A stretch of 64,000 bases of DNA from SFWF01 sp045537915 (GCA_045537915.1 JAZSQK010000063.1:61579-125578), one strand, 5' to 3'. Shown: positions 42,763 to 50,742, counted from the first letter of the stretch. Numbers and translations: made by a program. The notes: generated by a model not told the origin, from the sequence alone.

Positions 42763-44202
42763 ATGCAACAAGATATAAATCTGAAGCCTATTGAGGTTTT
42801 TAAATTTTTTTATGAAATCTCAAGCATACCCCACGGTTCAGGTAATATGGACGGTATTGCAGAATACTGTGTTGTCTTTGCAAAACAACGGGGCTTTAGG
42901 TTTTACCGTGATAATGCTAACAATGTAATAATATACAAGTCTGCTTCAAAAGGCCGAGAAAATGCAAAGCCGATAATCCTTCAGGGCCATCTGGATATGG
43001 TCTGTCAAAAGAATACTGACAGAGTTTTTGATTTTAAAAAGGACGGTATAGAGGTTGTTGTCGACGGCGATTATTTAAGAGCAAACGGGACAACACTCGG
43101 TGCCGACAACGCAATTGCAGTTGCAATAATTCTTGCTCTGCTTGACAGCGATACTGCTTCGCATCCTCCGATAGAGGCCGTCTTTACAACCGATGAAGAA
43201 ATCGGTATGATTGGGGCAAACGCCCTTGATATGTCACGTCTTTCGGCTAAAAGAATGATTAACCTCGACTCTGAAGAAGAGGATACCGTAACGGTCTCCT
43301 GCGCAGGAGGAATTGACTTTAAGGCGACACTTCCTATAACAAGGCATAAGGTCAATGCAAACAAAACCGTTATTGGCATTAAGGGCCTTAAGGGAGGTCA
43401 CTCGGGGGTTGAGATTGACAAAGGAAGAATAAACGCTCACATTCTGGCGGGAAGATTTTTGGACCTGCTCCAAAAAGAATGTGACTTTGACCTTGCAGAT
43501 ATTACGGGCGGCGATAAATCCAACGCCATTCCAAAATATTGTTTTATAACACTTTGCTCGGCCGACTCCCTACTTGCAAAAAAGGCAGAAGCAATTCTTG
43601 AGAATATCAAGAATGAAATTTCAAAACAAGAGGCTGAATTTGAATATACGGTAGAGTGCTTTTCTGCCGTGCCTGACGAGATTATAAGCAAAGAGGAACT
43701 TCTGTCTCTGATTTTCGCCCTTTGCTCAATCCCTGACGGTGTAGTTGATATGTCGGCTGATATTAATGGGCTTGTTGAAACATCATTAAACCTTGGAATT
43801 TTAAAAACCGAAAAGGATTCTATTGTTTTCGGTCATGCGCTTCGTTCAAGCAAGGCCTCGGCGCTTGATACACTCGTTGATAGACTTTATTCTTTCTGGT
43901 CGCAGACAAACGCTAACTATCACACCTCGGGTTACTATCCCCCTTGGGAGTACAAAGAAGAAAGCTGTTTGCGACAGCTTTACTGTAGGGTATATAATGA
44001 GCTTTGTAATGCAGAGCCAAAGATTGAAGCGATACACGCAGGTCTTGAATGCGCTGTTTTTGCTTCAAGGATAAAGGAACTTGACTGTATATCTATCGGA
44101 CCCGACCTTTTTGATGTGCATACGCCGAACGAAAGAATGAATATTTCTTCGGTAAGAAAAATATATAATATTCTTCTTGAGCTTCTCAAGAGGTGTGATT
44201 AG
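42763..44202 (+). CDS. pepD: Aminoacyl-histidine dipeptidase (beta-Ala-His dipeptidase), M20 family
   Basis: The 479-residue zinc peptidase has the M20 metal motifs QGHLDMVCQK (His, Asp near 75-84), TTLGADNAIAVAI near 109-121 and FTTDEEIGMIGANAL (Glu-Glu near 142-146), plus an inserted lid domain. It cleaves Xaa-His and other dipeptides in the cytoplasm. It is followed 10 bases later by the OPT transporter, a sensible partner that brings in the peptides. Confidence 0.95.
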   Translation: MQQDINLKPIEVFKFFYEISSIPHGSGNMDGIAEYCVVFAKQRGFRFYRDNANNVIIYKSASKGRENAKPIILQGHLDMVCQKNTDRVFDFKKDGIEVVVDGDYLRANGTTLGADNAIAVAIILALLDSDTASHPPIEAVFTTDEEIGMIGANALDMSRLSAKRMINLDSEEEDTVTVSCAGGIDFKATLPITRHKVNANKTVIGIKGLKGGHSGVEIDKGRINAHILAGRFLDLLQKECDFDLADITGGDKSNAIPKYCFITLCSADSLLAKKAEAILENIKNEISKQEAEFEYTVECFSAVPDEIISKEELLSLIFALCSIPDGVVDMSADINGLVETSLNLGILKTEKDSIVFGHALRSSKASALDTLVDRLYSFWSQTNANYHTSGYYPPWEYKEESCLRQLYCRVYNELCNAEPKIEAIHAGLECAVFASRIKELDCISIGPDLFDVHTPNERMNISSVRKIYNILLELLKRCD

Positions 44203-44212
44203 GAGAGAATTT

Positions 44213-46129
44213 ATGGATAATAAAAATCAATTTAAACCCTATATTCCCGCCGAAAAAATTACTCCCGAGCTTACTGTAACCTCAATCGTTATGGGTGTTC
44301 TGTTGGCAATTATATTCGGTGCGGCTAACGCTTATCTCGGCCTTCGTGTCGGTATGACGGTCTCGGCATCTATCCCTGCTGCCGTTATTGCGATGGGTGT
44401 TATCAGAATCATAATGCGCAGAAACTCAATACTCGAATCAAATCTTGTACAGACTGTCGGATCTGCAGGCGAATCTCTCGCTGCAGGTGCCATATTCACT
44501 ATGCCTGCCCTCTTCCTCTGGGCAGCAGAAGGACATATGGACAAGCCAAATCTTATTGAAATAACCCTTATCGCCCTCATCGGCGGACTTCTCGGTGTCT
44601 TCTTTATGGTGCCGCTTCGCAATGCGCTTATCGTAAAGGAGCACGGAACTCTTCCCTATCCCGAGGGAACTGCCTGTGCAGAGGTTTTACTTGCAGGAGA
44701 AAAGGGCGGCGCAAACGCCTCGACAGTTTTTGCAGGTATGGGCTTTGCGGCTCTCTTTAAGTTTATAATCGACGGACTTAAAGCCGTTTCAGGCGAAATT
44801 ACCGCCTCAGTAAAGGGCTTTGCAGGTGCTATCGGCACACAGATTTATCCTGCCGTTATGAGTGTTGGATACATTTGCGGCGCAAAGATATCCTCCTATA
44901 TGTTCGCAGGCGGTGTCCTTGCCTGGCTTGTGCTTATCCCCGCTATCGTGCTTTTCGGCGGCGACTCGGTCGTTTTCGGCAAGACAGTTTCCGAGGTTTA
45001 TGCAACAGGCGGCGCAGCAGGTATATGGAGCTCATATGTAAGATACATCGGTGCAGGCGCACTTGCGGCAGGCGGTATCATCAGCCTTATCAAATCACTA
45101 CCCCTTATCGCAAAGGCATTCAGCGGTGCAATTAAGGGTATGGCAAGCGGCGGCGCTGCATCGGGCGGACGCACAGCAAAGGATATTAACATCGTTGTTG
45201 TTCTCGTTTCTATTCTTGTGCTCACTGTTCTTGTATGGCTCGTTCCCGCAATTCCCGTTAATCCCATCGGTGCTGTCCTTGTTGTAATCTTCGGTTTCTT
45301 CTTTGCAACCGTTTCCTCCCGAATGGTAGGACTTGTCGGCAGTAGTAACAACCCCGTTTCAGGTATGGCCATCGCAACCCTGCTTATAACCACACTGGTT
45401 TTAAAGCTCACGGGCAGCACAGGCTACGGCGGCATGAAGACAGCTATCGCAATCGGCTCTATAATTTGTATCGTTTCTGCTATCGCAGGTGACACCTCAC
45501 AGGACCTGAAGACAGGCTTCCTTCTCGGCGCTACTCCTAAAAAGCAGCAAATAGGAGAAATTATCGGCGTTGTTGCGGCGGCCTTCGCTATCGGAGGAAC
45601 CCTTTATCTGCTTGATACTGCTTGGGGCTTCGGCGGCGACGAGCTTGCGGCTCCTCAGGCAACCATTATGAAGCTTATTACCGAGGGTGTTATGAACGGA
45701 AATCTTCCCTGGGGACTTATATTTATCGGTGTGTTTATCGCAATTGTAGTCGAAATAGTCGGTATCCCCGTGCTTCCCTTTGCTATCGGCGTTTATCTCC
45801 CCGTACAGCTTAACGCCTGTATTATGGTCGGCGGACTTGTCCGTCTCGGTCTTGATAAGATGAAAAAGGATGAAAAGGAGAAGGAAACCATTGTTAACGA
45901 CGGTATTCTCTTCTGCTCGGGTATGATTGCAGGAGAAGGCCTTGTCGGAATTCTACTTGCGCTTCTCGCAATATTCGGTCTTGATAAGATGATAAATCTC
46001 TCCGAGCTGCTTTCAATTCCGCAGATTGTTATGGATATTGGCGGAATTCTTCTCTTCGCAGTAATAGTACTGACCGTCCTCAAATTCACAGTCTGGAAGA
46101 AACGAGCACAGGCAAATGAAGAAGAATAA
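44213..46129 (+). CDS. OPT family oligopeptide transporter
   Basis: The 638-residue protein has about 14-16 hydrophobic segments. It begins with the OPT motif ELTVTSIVMGVLLAIIFGAANAYLGLRVGMTVSASIPAAV and contains LPYPEGTACAEVLLAGEKGG near 150-170. ATG at 44213 is chosen because AGGAGAG precedes it and it matches the family N-terminus (PYIPAEKITPELT). It overlaps the PqqD-like gene by 14 bases. Confidence 0.95.
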   Translation: MDNKNQFKPYIPAEKITPELTVTSIVMGVLLAIIFGAANAYLGLRVGMTVSASIPAAVIAMGVIRIIMRRNSILESNLVQTVGSAGESLAAGAIFTMPALFLWAAEGHMDKPNLIEITLIALIGGLLGVFFMVPLRNALIVKEHGTLPYPEGTACAEVLLAGEKGGANASTVFAGMGFAALFKFIIDGLKAVSGEITASVKGFAGAIGTQIYPAVMSVGYICGAKISSYMFAGGVLAWLVLIPAIVLFGGDSVVFGKTVSEVYATGGAAGIWSSYVRYIGAGALAAGGIISLIKSLPLIAKAFSGAIKGMASGGAASGGRTAKDINIVVVLVSILVLTVLVWLVPAIPVNPIGAVLVVIFGFFFATVSSRMVGLVGSSNNPVSGMAIATLLITTLVLKLTGSTGYGGMKTAIAIGSIICIVSAIAGDTSQDLKTGFLLGATPKKQQIGEIIGVVAAAFAIGGTLYLLDTAWGFGGDELAAPQATIMKLITEGVMNGNLPWGLIFIGVFIAIVVEIVGIPVLPFAIGVYLPVQLNACIMVGGLVRLGLDKMKKDEKEKETIVNDGILFCSGMIAGEGLVGILLALLAIFGLDKMINLSELLSIPQIVMDIGGILLFAVIVLTVLKFTVWKKRAQANEEE

Positions 46130-46460
46130 GCCATTACCGAAAAATTATCTCGAGCAAATTCCCATAAGGAATGAAAGTATAAAATGGTCCTGCGAAGAAG
46201 GGCTTGTTACCCTTGAAATAGAAAACAAGGGGGTTGCAAACCGTATTGCACAAAAGCTTTTAAAAAAGCCTAAAATAAGCTATATCCATCTTGATAAGAA
46301 CGGAAGCTTTGTCTGGACGCTTATAGACGGCGAAAAAAATCTTCTTGAAATAGGAGAGCTTGTTGACGGACATTTCGGCCAAGAGGCGCATCCCCTTTAT
46401 GAACGACTGGCAAAATTCTTCCAGATTCTTCACAGCTATAACTTCATAAGCTTTAAATAG
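46116..46460 (+). CDS. PqqD-like protein
   Basis: The 114-residue protein is a PqqD-fold RRE-type chaperone: KISYIHLDKNGSFVWTLIDGEKNLLEIGELVDGHFG with LYERLAKFFQILHSYNFISFK. PqqD proteins bind precursor peptides for radical-SAM enzymes, but no such enzyme or precursor peptide is seen here. It overlaps the OPT gene by 14 bases and ends the unit. A link to peptide handling is inference. Confidence 0.85.
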   Translation: MKKNKPLPKNYLEQIPIRNESIKWSCEEGLVTLEIENKGVANRIAQKLLKKPKISYIHLDKNGSFVWTLIDGEKNLLEIGELVDGHFGQEAHPLYERLAKFFQILHSYNFISFK

Positions 46461-46465
46461 CATAA

Positions 46466-46497
46466 AAAAAGAAAGGTTCGTGTGAACCTTTCTTTTT
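46466..46497. terminator. Bidirectional terminator at the end of the pepD-OPT-pqqD unit
   Basis: AAAGAAAGGTTC, loop GTGT, GAACCTTTCTTT with A- and T-runs on each side; also serves the converging transglutaminase-like gene. Confidence 0.9.
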
Positions 46498-46498
46498 A

Positions 46499-47812
46499 TT
46501 ATTTAAGTTCGAGCATCGCCCATGAGTTTTCCGAATCATAACTGTAACTAAAGCCCAAATTATGTCCTTTTGCTTTAAGTGCATTTGTGAGGGCTGTAGC
46601 GGCAGCGTTGTTCCAACCGATTATTTCCAGTTTCTTTATATTATTGTCTAGCATATATGAGGCTAACTGGTCGGCATTGTTTTTATAAACAAACCCTGTT
46701 TTCTGGTAATACCAATCATCAGTACTGTTACAGGTCGGAAGCTGAGGATTGTAGGGTTTGCCGTCTTCAACAATATCCTTGTCGCTTAGACTTCCCTCGG
46801 TCGTATTTATACTGTGGTCTTTTTTAATGTTTGTGTCGGTAAGATTAAAATAGTTGTGCCTTATACCGCTCTGCTGGTCGTCCCAGGTAACATCAAGATG
46901 GTACCACTTACCGTTTATCTGCACCAGATTCCACATATGAGGTCCTTCTGCAACCCCGCTGACAGTCGTTGAAAGAATCCCGAACTCGTAGAGCATCATC
47001 TGCATCGCTCTTGTATATCCTTCGCAAACCGCTTGTCCCTCAACCAAGGCACCATATGCAGTATAACTTAGAGATGTCGGTGCGTTATTGTATGTAACCC
47101 TCTGGCAAAGTATATCGTGAAGCTGAAGCTCTATTCCATATGGATCTCTTGCCGTTACTTTTGACTTTATTTTTTCAACCTCATTTTTTAGAGCAGTTAG
47201 CATTCCATCCTTTTTCGACCGCTCTACCGTATAGGTCGCCGTAAAACTCTCAATGCTCTGGTTAACATTTTCGGGAGAGTTGTTGACAAAGAGAATCGCC
47301 ATATGTTCGGTATGGGTTTTACCTATATACCAGGCGTATGGCAGCCAGAAAAGCTCGGGGTGGTCGTTTTTAAGTGCTATTGTCGCAACATAAATATCTC
47401 TCTCGGTAATCTTGTCGGCCTCTTCGATATCAATATATCTCTCAGGCATTTCCACTACCGCATCAAGAATTTTCGTGTATGCCTTCTTTTGCACCTCGGT
47501 AAGCTTACCGTAGCAGTAATAATCCTCGCTCTTTACAGGTTCAAAGACAACCGGAGTCTGAGGTTTGGTATCGGAAGATGTATTAGAAGAACTGTTTTGC
47601 TCTGCAGAAGAGCTCTGTGATGGGTTTTGGGTTGAGGAGGACGATTGCTTTATATTTGAACTGTCCTCGATGGTGGATTCTGCAGAGGACTGTTCTGCCT
47701 CCCCGCTACTTGAGGAATCGCCCACAAGAGAAGATATATTGTGTGGTTTTCCCGAGCAGGACACAAAAAAGACCAGTACGAACACCAGACACAAGGCTAA
47801 CACTCTCTTCAT
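46499..47812 (-). CDS. Transglutaminase-like lipoprotein
   Basis: The 437-residue secreted protein has a lipobox signal (MKRVLALCLVFVLVFFVSCSG; Cys near 19), a long Ser/Glu/Asn-rich linker (about 25-95) and a transglutaminase-like core with Cys in GQAVCEGYTRAMQMMLY (near 245), His in HMWNLVQINGKWYHLDVTWDD (near 290-310) and Asp in the same run. It likely acts as a protease or as a protein-modifying factor at the cell wall. C-terminal ~80 residues are not recognised. Confidence 0.88.
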   Translation of the reverse strand: MKRVLALCLVFVLVFFVSCSGKPHNISSLVGDSSSSGEAEQSSAESTIEDSSNIKQSSSSTQNPSQSSSAEQNSSSNTSSDTKPQTPVVFEPVKSEDYYCYGKLTEVQKKAYTKILDAVVEMPERYIDIEEADKITERDIYVATIALKNDHPELFWLPYAWYIGKTHTEHMAILFVNNSPENVNQSIESFTATYTVERSKKDGMLTALKNEVEKIKSKVTARDPYGIELQLHDILCQRVTYNNAPTSLSYTAYGALVEGQAVCEGYTRAMQMMLYEFGILSTTVSGVAEGPHMWNLVQINGKWYHLDVTWDDQQSGIRHNYFNLTDTNIKKDHSINTTEGSLSDKDIVEDGKPYNPQLPTCNSTDDWYYQKTGFVYKNNADQLASYMLDNNIKKLEIIGWNNAAATALTNALKAKGHNLGFSYSYDSENSWAMLELK

Positions 47813-47825
47813 TTTTATCCCCCTC

Positions 47826-48434
47826 TTACTTAAAAATGCAATTTCCTGCCATTTCTTTAAACGGTTCTACCCAGTGATAGCATACAGGGTAGACTAAATC
47901 GTTCTCTGTTTCTTTAATTATAAACTTAATATCATCTAAAGACAAGCCTATTTTAGAAATCCTTTCAAAAAATGCAGAAAAAATTGCAATTCGGTCATCA
48001 AAAGCCGTCATCTCCTTGAGCTTGTTTCTTAAGCCAACCGAGGAAAATCTTCTTTCTGAACCCGCCTCACTCATCGTAATACCACCCAATCGGTCGCAGA
48101 ATCGGCAAAGAAAATCAGCAGTAAGGTCTATCGAATAACTGATGTCGTACCCCTCTTTAGCCGCCTTCTCATTTGTAGAATCCTCATAAAGAGATACATA
48201 TATACTGCCCGTGTCGAAATTCAGGAACAGTAAAGCGCCCGAACCGTCCTCGTAGCGACATAGTATTCCGCAACTGGTAACATCAGAATAATAGTTTATG
48301 CCCGAGACATTCTCTCCTGTGGGAAATTCACTCTTTTCAATTTCAACCGGCAAAAGCAAAAGTCCGCAAAGGGCAAGAACCGCCGTAGTTATAATAACCG
48401 ATATTAAAACCGCTATAGTCCTTTTTTTCTTCAT
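47826..48434 (-). CDS. Membrane-anchored protein with a possible degenerate LCP (LytR-CpsA-Psr) fold
   Basis: The 202-residue protein has one N-terminal transmembrane segment (about 7-29) and an extracellular part. The stretch SYSIDLTADFLCRFCDRLGGITM is like the D.LGG strand of LCP phosphotransferases, and the later RRFSSVGLRNKL resembles a degenerate basic helix. Key LCP arginines are not clear, so catalysis is doubtful. It shares direction with the transglutaminase gene, 13 bases upstream of it. Confidence 0.5.
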   Translation of the reverse strand: MKKKRTIAVLISVIITTAVLALCGLLLLPVEIEKSEFPTGENVSGINYYSDVTSCGILCRYEDGSGALLFLNFDTGSIYVSLYEDSTNEKAAKEGYDISYSIDLTADFLCRFCDRLGGITMSEAGSERRFSSVGLRNKLKEMTAFDDRIAIFSAFFERISKIGLSLDDIKFIIKETENDLVYPVCYHWVEPFKEMAGNCIFK

Positions 48435-48490
48435 GTAAAAGCCCTCCTCTGCTCATACTATTGTCGGTAAAAATTTATTTTTCTATTCAT

Positions 48491-48519
48491 TTGATTTTTT
48501 ATAGGTATTATGATACAAT
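48491..48519 (+). promoter_or_regulatory. Promoter of tRNA-Arg
   Basis: TTGATT, a 17-base spacer and TACAAT, 26 bases before the tRNA. Confidence 0.65.
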
Positions 48520-48545
48520 ACTACAGTACTAGCAATTATTTATTT

Positions 48546-48622
48546 CCGCTCGTGGCGCAGCTGGATAACGCAGCAGATTCCGATTCTGAAGATCGGGGGT
48601 TCGAATCCCTTCGAGCGGGCCA
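48546..48622 (+). tRNA. tRNA-Arg (anticodon CCG)
   Basis: The 77-nt cloverleaf has acceptor arms CCGCTCG / CGAGCGG, discriminator G and an encoded CCA. The anticodon loop TTCCGAT gives CCG (reads CGG). The T loop is TTCGAAT. Departures from the ideal are a G-A apposition at the top of the anticodon stem, a C-A in the D stem and two G-T pairs in the T stem. Confidence 0.9.
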
Positions 48623-48665
48623 AAAAAGAGAGTGTCAACCCTTGTGGTTGGTGCTTTCTTTTTAG
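48601..48665 (+). repeat. 65-bp direct repeat, copy 1 (tRNA-Arg 3' end and terminator)
   Basis: Identical to 48801-48865, offset by exactly 200 bases. It contains the T-loop, 3' acceptor arm and CCA of tRNA-Arg and the 16-bp wobble-rich terminator stem with its T-run (about 48625-48663). Confidence 0.95.
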
Positions 48666-48671
48666 CTTGTA

Positions 48672-48727
48672 GGGATTTGAACCCGAGAGGGTCTGTCGTT
48701 AATAAAAACAGTACGGCGTACTGTTTT
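48672..48727 (+). repeat. Inverted T-arm fragment and palindrome in the tRNA-linked repeat
   Basis: GGGATTTGAACCC (48672-48684) is the reverse complement of a typical tRNA T-arm. AACAGTAC-GGC-GTACTGTT (about 48707-48725) follows, flanked by A- and T-runs. After copy 2 of the repeat a related AAGGGATTCGAA and GACAGTCC-GGT-GGACTGTC (48901-48919) occur. Confidence 0.75.
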
Positions 48728-48800
48728 TTAGACAGAGCGGCGCAGACGGGTACTGTCGCAAGGCGACGGTCGTCAAGCTATAAGTATGCGAAGCAGACGG

Positions 48801-48865
48801 TCGAATCCCTTCGAGCGGGCCAAAAAAGAGAGTGTCAACCCTTGTGGTTGGTGCTTTCTTTTTAG
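48801..48865 (+). repeat. 65-bp direct repeat, copy 2 (truncated tRNA-Arg 3' end)
   Basis: Exact copy of 48601-48665 without the 5' half of the tRNA. With the following diverged palindrome it makes a tandem unit of about 200 bases, so 48435-49013 has no protein gene but this tRNA/repeat block. Confidence 0.95.
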
Positions 48866-48954
48866 TCTGAAAGGGATTCGAAGTAGGAGCGGTAGTGAAT
48901 GACAGTCCGGTGGACTGTCAGAGCCGTGGCTCCGCAGGAATAGCCACAATATTT

Positions 48955-48983
48955 TTGACAATAAGTTCCATATATGTTATAAT
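48955..48983 (+). promoter_or_regulatory. Promoter of the lipoprotein gene at 49014
   Basis: TTGACA, a 17-base spacer and TATAAT; perfect consensus, 30 bases before the start. Confidence 0.85.
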
Positions 48984-49013
48984 ACTTTCATAAAAATAAA
49001 AGGAGATGTTTTT

Positions 49014-49793
49014 ATGAAAGTATCTATGAATTTTAAGGTGTTATCTGCAGTCGTTTTTTGTTTTATATTAACTGCTACGCTTTGCGCCTGTAAAGATAAA
49101 ACACATGTTTCGCCCGATAATGACGGTACTTCTCTGACTGCATCTACCGTTTCTACCGATGATGCCTCTTCCGAAGACTCTTCAGCGGACGAAGCCTCAT
49201 CAACCATATCTTCCGACCCAAAACCTGAAAGTTCATCTGTTGTAGCGGAATCATCAAGCAAAACCTCGAGCAGTGCGTCCTCTGCACCCACTACCTCCTC
49301 TACCGTAAGCACACCCACAAAAACTCCCGCCCAGATTATTGTTGGAAAATGGCAAGGAAGCGCAGATATGGCGCCCTTGTTCTCACAGGAGGGATATAAT
49401 GTTGAGGGTGCTATGATGGTTTCCTGTGAAATAGAGTTTACCTCGGGCGGAGTTGTCTACGAAATAATCGACAGAGACTCCCTTAAAACTGCCTACACAC
49501 AACTGTTCACAACGGCATTAGATGATTCCTTGGCGCAAAACGGTCTATCAAAAGTGGAATTTGAAGCCAGTATCGGACAAACATGTGACGAGTATTTGAC
49601 AAACCTTGTGCAAACAGCACTCAATGCCGTTCCCCAGAATATTATAAGCGCATATAAGTTTGAGGGAGACAAGCTATATGTAAGAGACCAAAACAGTACT
49701 GATTTTGAGAAGAAGGAGTATTCCCTTAACGGTCAAAACGAACTTACAATTATAGATGCCGGGCTTCCTATTAAATACACCCGTGTGAACTAA
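49014..49793 (+). CDS. Lipoprotein of unknown function with Ser-rich linker
   Basis: The 259-residue protein has a lipoprotein signal (FKVLSAVVFCFILTATLCACKDK, lipobox LCAC near 23-26) and a long Ser/Thr/Ala-rich linker (about 35-103). The C-terminal domain of about 155 residues starts IIVGKWQGSADMAPLFSQ and contains EIEFTSGGVVYEI, reminiscent of lipocalin-like small beta-barrel lipoproteins. Single-gene unit with own promoter and terminator. No function can be given. Confidence 0.82.
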   Translation: MKVSMNFKVLSAVVFCFILTATLCACKDKTHVSPDNDGTSLTASTVSTDDASSEDSSADEASSTISSDPKPESSSVVAESSSKTSSSASSAPTTSSTVSTPTKTPAQIIVGKWQGSADMAPLFSQEGYNVEGAMMVSCEIEFTSGGVVYEIIDRDSLKTAYTQLFTTALDDSLAQNGLSKVEFEASIGQTCDEYLTNLVQTALNAVPQNIISAYKFEGDKLYVRDQNSTDFEKKEYSLNGQNELTIIDAGLPIKYTRVN

Positions 49794-49817
49794 GTGGGAA
49801 ACTGTTGAATTTACAAA

Positions 49818-49845
49818 AAAAGCACCATCTTCAGATGGTGCTTTT
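49818..49845. terminator. Terminator after the 49014 lipoprotein
   Basis: AAAAGCACCATC, loop TTCA, GATGGTGCTTTT. It also lies just past the stop of the converging CBM9-like gene. Confidence 0.88.
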
Positions 49846-49857
49846 AAAATGCTCTTT

Positions 49858-50451
49858 TTATTCAAGTACAAACTTATCAAAATATTCGGGTCTGTGGTAA
49901 TCCGGCTCTTTGGTCTTTACGGGATAATATGTTGCAAAGTGTCTATTTACATCACAACACTTATAAATATTACCGTAGAAGGTTTTTGTATGTGTGCCTA
50001 CCATTCTGTCCATAAACTCGAATGGAATAGTAAAGGCAACCATCCAACCCTTATCGTTTATTTCGGTTTTAACATCAAAGAAATCTCTGTCTTCTTTAGG
50101 GAACACAAAGTCTTTTCTTGAGCGTCTCAGGCTCATGTACATTGTTCCGAAAGGATTAAATTCAAAGTTTATATATCTTTCGTCATCTGCATTCGGTCTG
50201 AAGAAAAACTCCATACAGCTATCCAGACAAACCGCACTGTTCTGCTCGGTCTTTGTGGCAAATATTTTGGTTTCATCGGTTTCCATTTTAATATGAAGAC
50301 CAAAGTCGCTGTAGAGAAGTTTTGCAGTCATTTTAGGACTTTTAATATATCCGCTCCAGTTATCAACGCAAACATCGGCAACAACAGCTTTATCCCACAT
50401 CGGATCGTGAAGTCCGAGCTTATCGGCATCTACTTTTTTGATTTTATACAT
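49858..50451 (-). CDS. CBM9-like carbohydrate-binding domain protein
   Basis: The 197-residue protein is a single beta-sandwich: it begins with KKVDADKLGLHDPMWDKAVVADVCVDNW and has LLYSDFGLHIKMETDE and LDSCMEFFFRPNADDERYINFEFNPFGTMY, the pattern of CBM9-like domains otherwise found on xylanases. Here it stands alone with no signal peptide. ATG at 50451 follows GGAGGT. It may bind a sugar in the cytoplasm; the role is unknown. Confidence 0.78.
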   Translation of the reverse strand: MYKIKKVDADKLGLHDPMWDKAVVADVCVDNWSGYIKSPKMTAKLLYSDFGLHIKMETDETKIFATKTEQNSAVCLDSCMEFFFRPNADDERYINFEFNPFGTMYMSLRRSRKDFVFPKEDRDFFDVKTEINDKGWMVAFTIPFEFMDRMVGTHTKTFYGNIYKCCDVNRHFATYYPVKTKEPDYHRPEYFDKFVLE

Positions 50452-50536
50452 AATTTTTACCTCCGGAACCATTTACCACAAGTATAACACATCCTCCCTC
50501 TTTGTCAACGGTTTTATAACCATTATAATTGAATAG

Positions 50537-50566
50537 GTTAGGCGAAACAAACCCGTTTCGACTAAC
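50537..50566. repeat. Inverted repeat upstream of the pflB promoter
   Basis: GTTAGGCGAAAC and GTTTCGACTAAC pair over 12 positions with one mismatch, 11 bases upstream of the -35 box. Could be an operator for a redox or carbon regulator. Confidence 0.6.
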
Positions 50567-50577
50567 TGCAATCATTA

Positions 50578-50606
50578 TTGACAAGGCTCTTTTTCTGTTG
50601 TATACT
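50578..50606 (+). promoter_or_regulatory. Promoter of pflB-pflA
   Basis: TTGACA, a 17-base spacer and TATACT, ending just before the riboswitch. Confidence 0.85.
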
Positions 50607-50615
50607 GTTTACAGA

Positions 50616-50689
50616 AGCTTTGCATAACTGACGGATTTTGCGGATTACCGCAAGGGAGTGTAAAGTGATATATAGCCGACCGTCTGGGC
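50616..50689 (+). promoter_or_regulatory. ZTP (pfl motif) riboswitch
   Basis: The aptamer has the conserved first half AACTGACGG...GCGGATTACCGC...GGGAGTG (P2 hairpin at about 50638-50652) and the second half GCCGACCGTCTGGGC (about 50675-50689). P1 forms between CTTTGCAT and GTGTAAAG. This is the class named for its place before pfl genes and sensing ZTP/ZMP, purine and folate stress signals. Confidence 0.9.
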
Positions 50690-50726
50690 GATTCAGTATG
50701 TTAAGCTGAATTGTCTTTTTGTTTTT
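50687..50726 (+). terminator. Intrinsic terminator of the ZTP riboswitch
   Basis: GGCGATTCAG pairs with CTGAATTGTC (wobbles allowed) and TTTTTGTTTTTT follows. The left arm uses the conserved GGGC of the aptamer, so ZTP binding should prevent termination. Confidence 0.88.
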
Positions 50727-50742
50727 TCAAGGAGTGTTTAAT

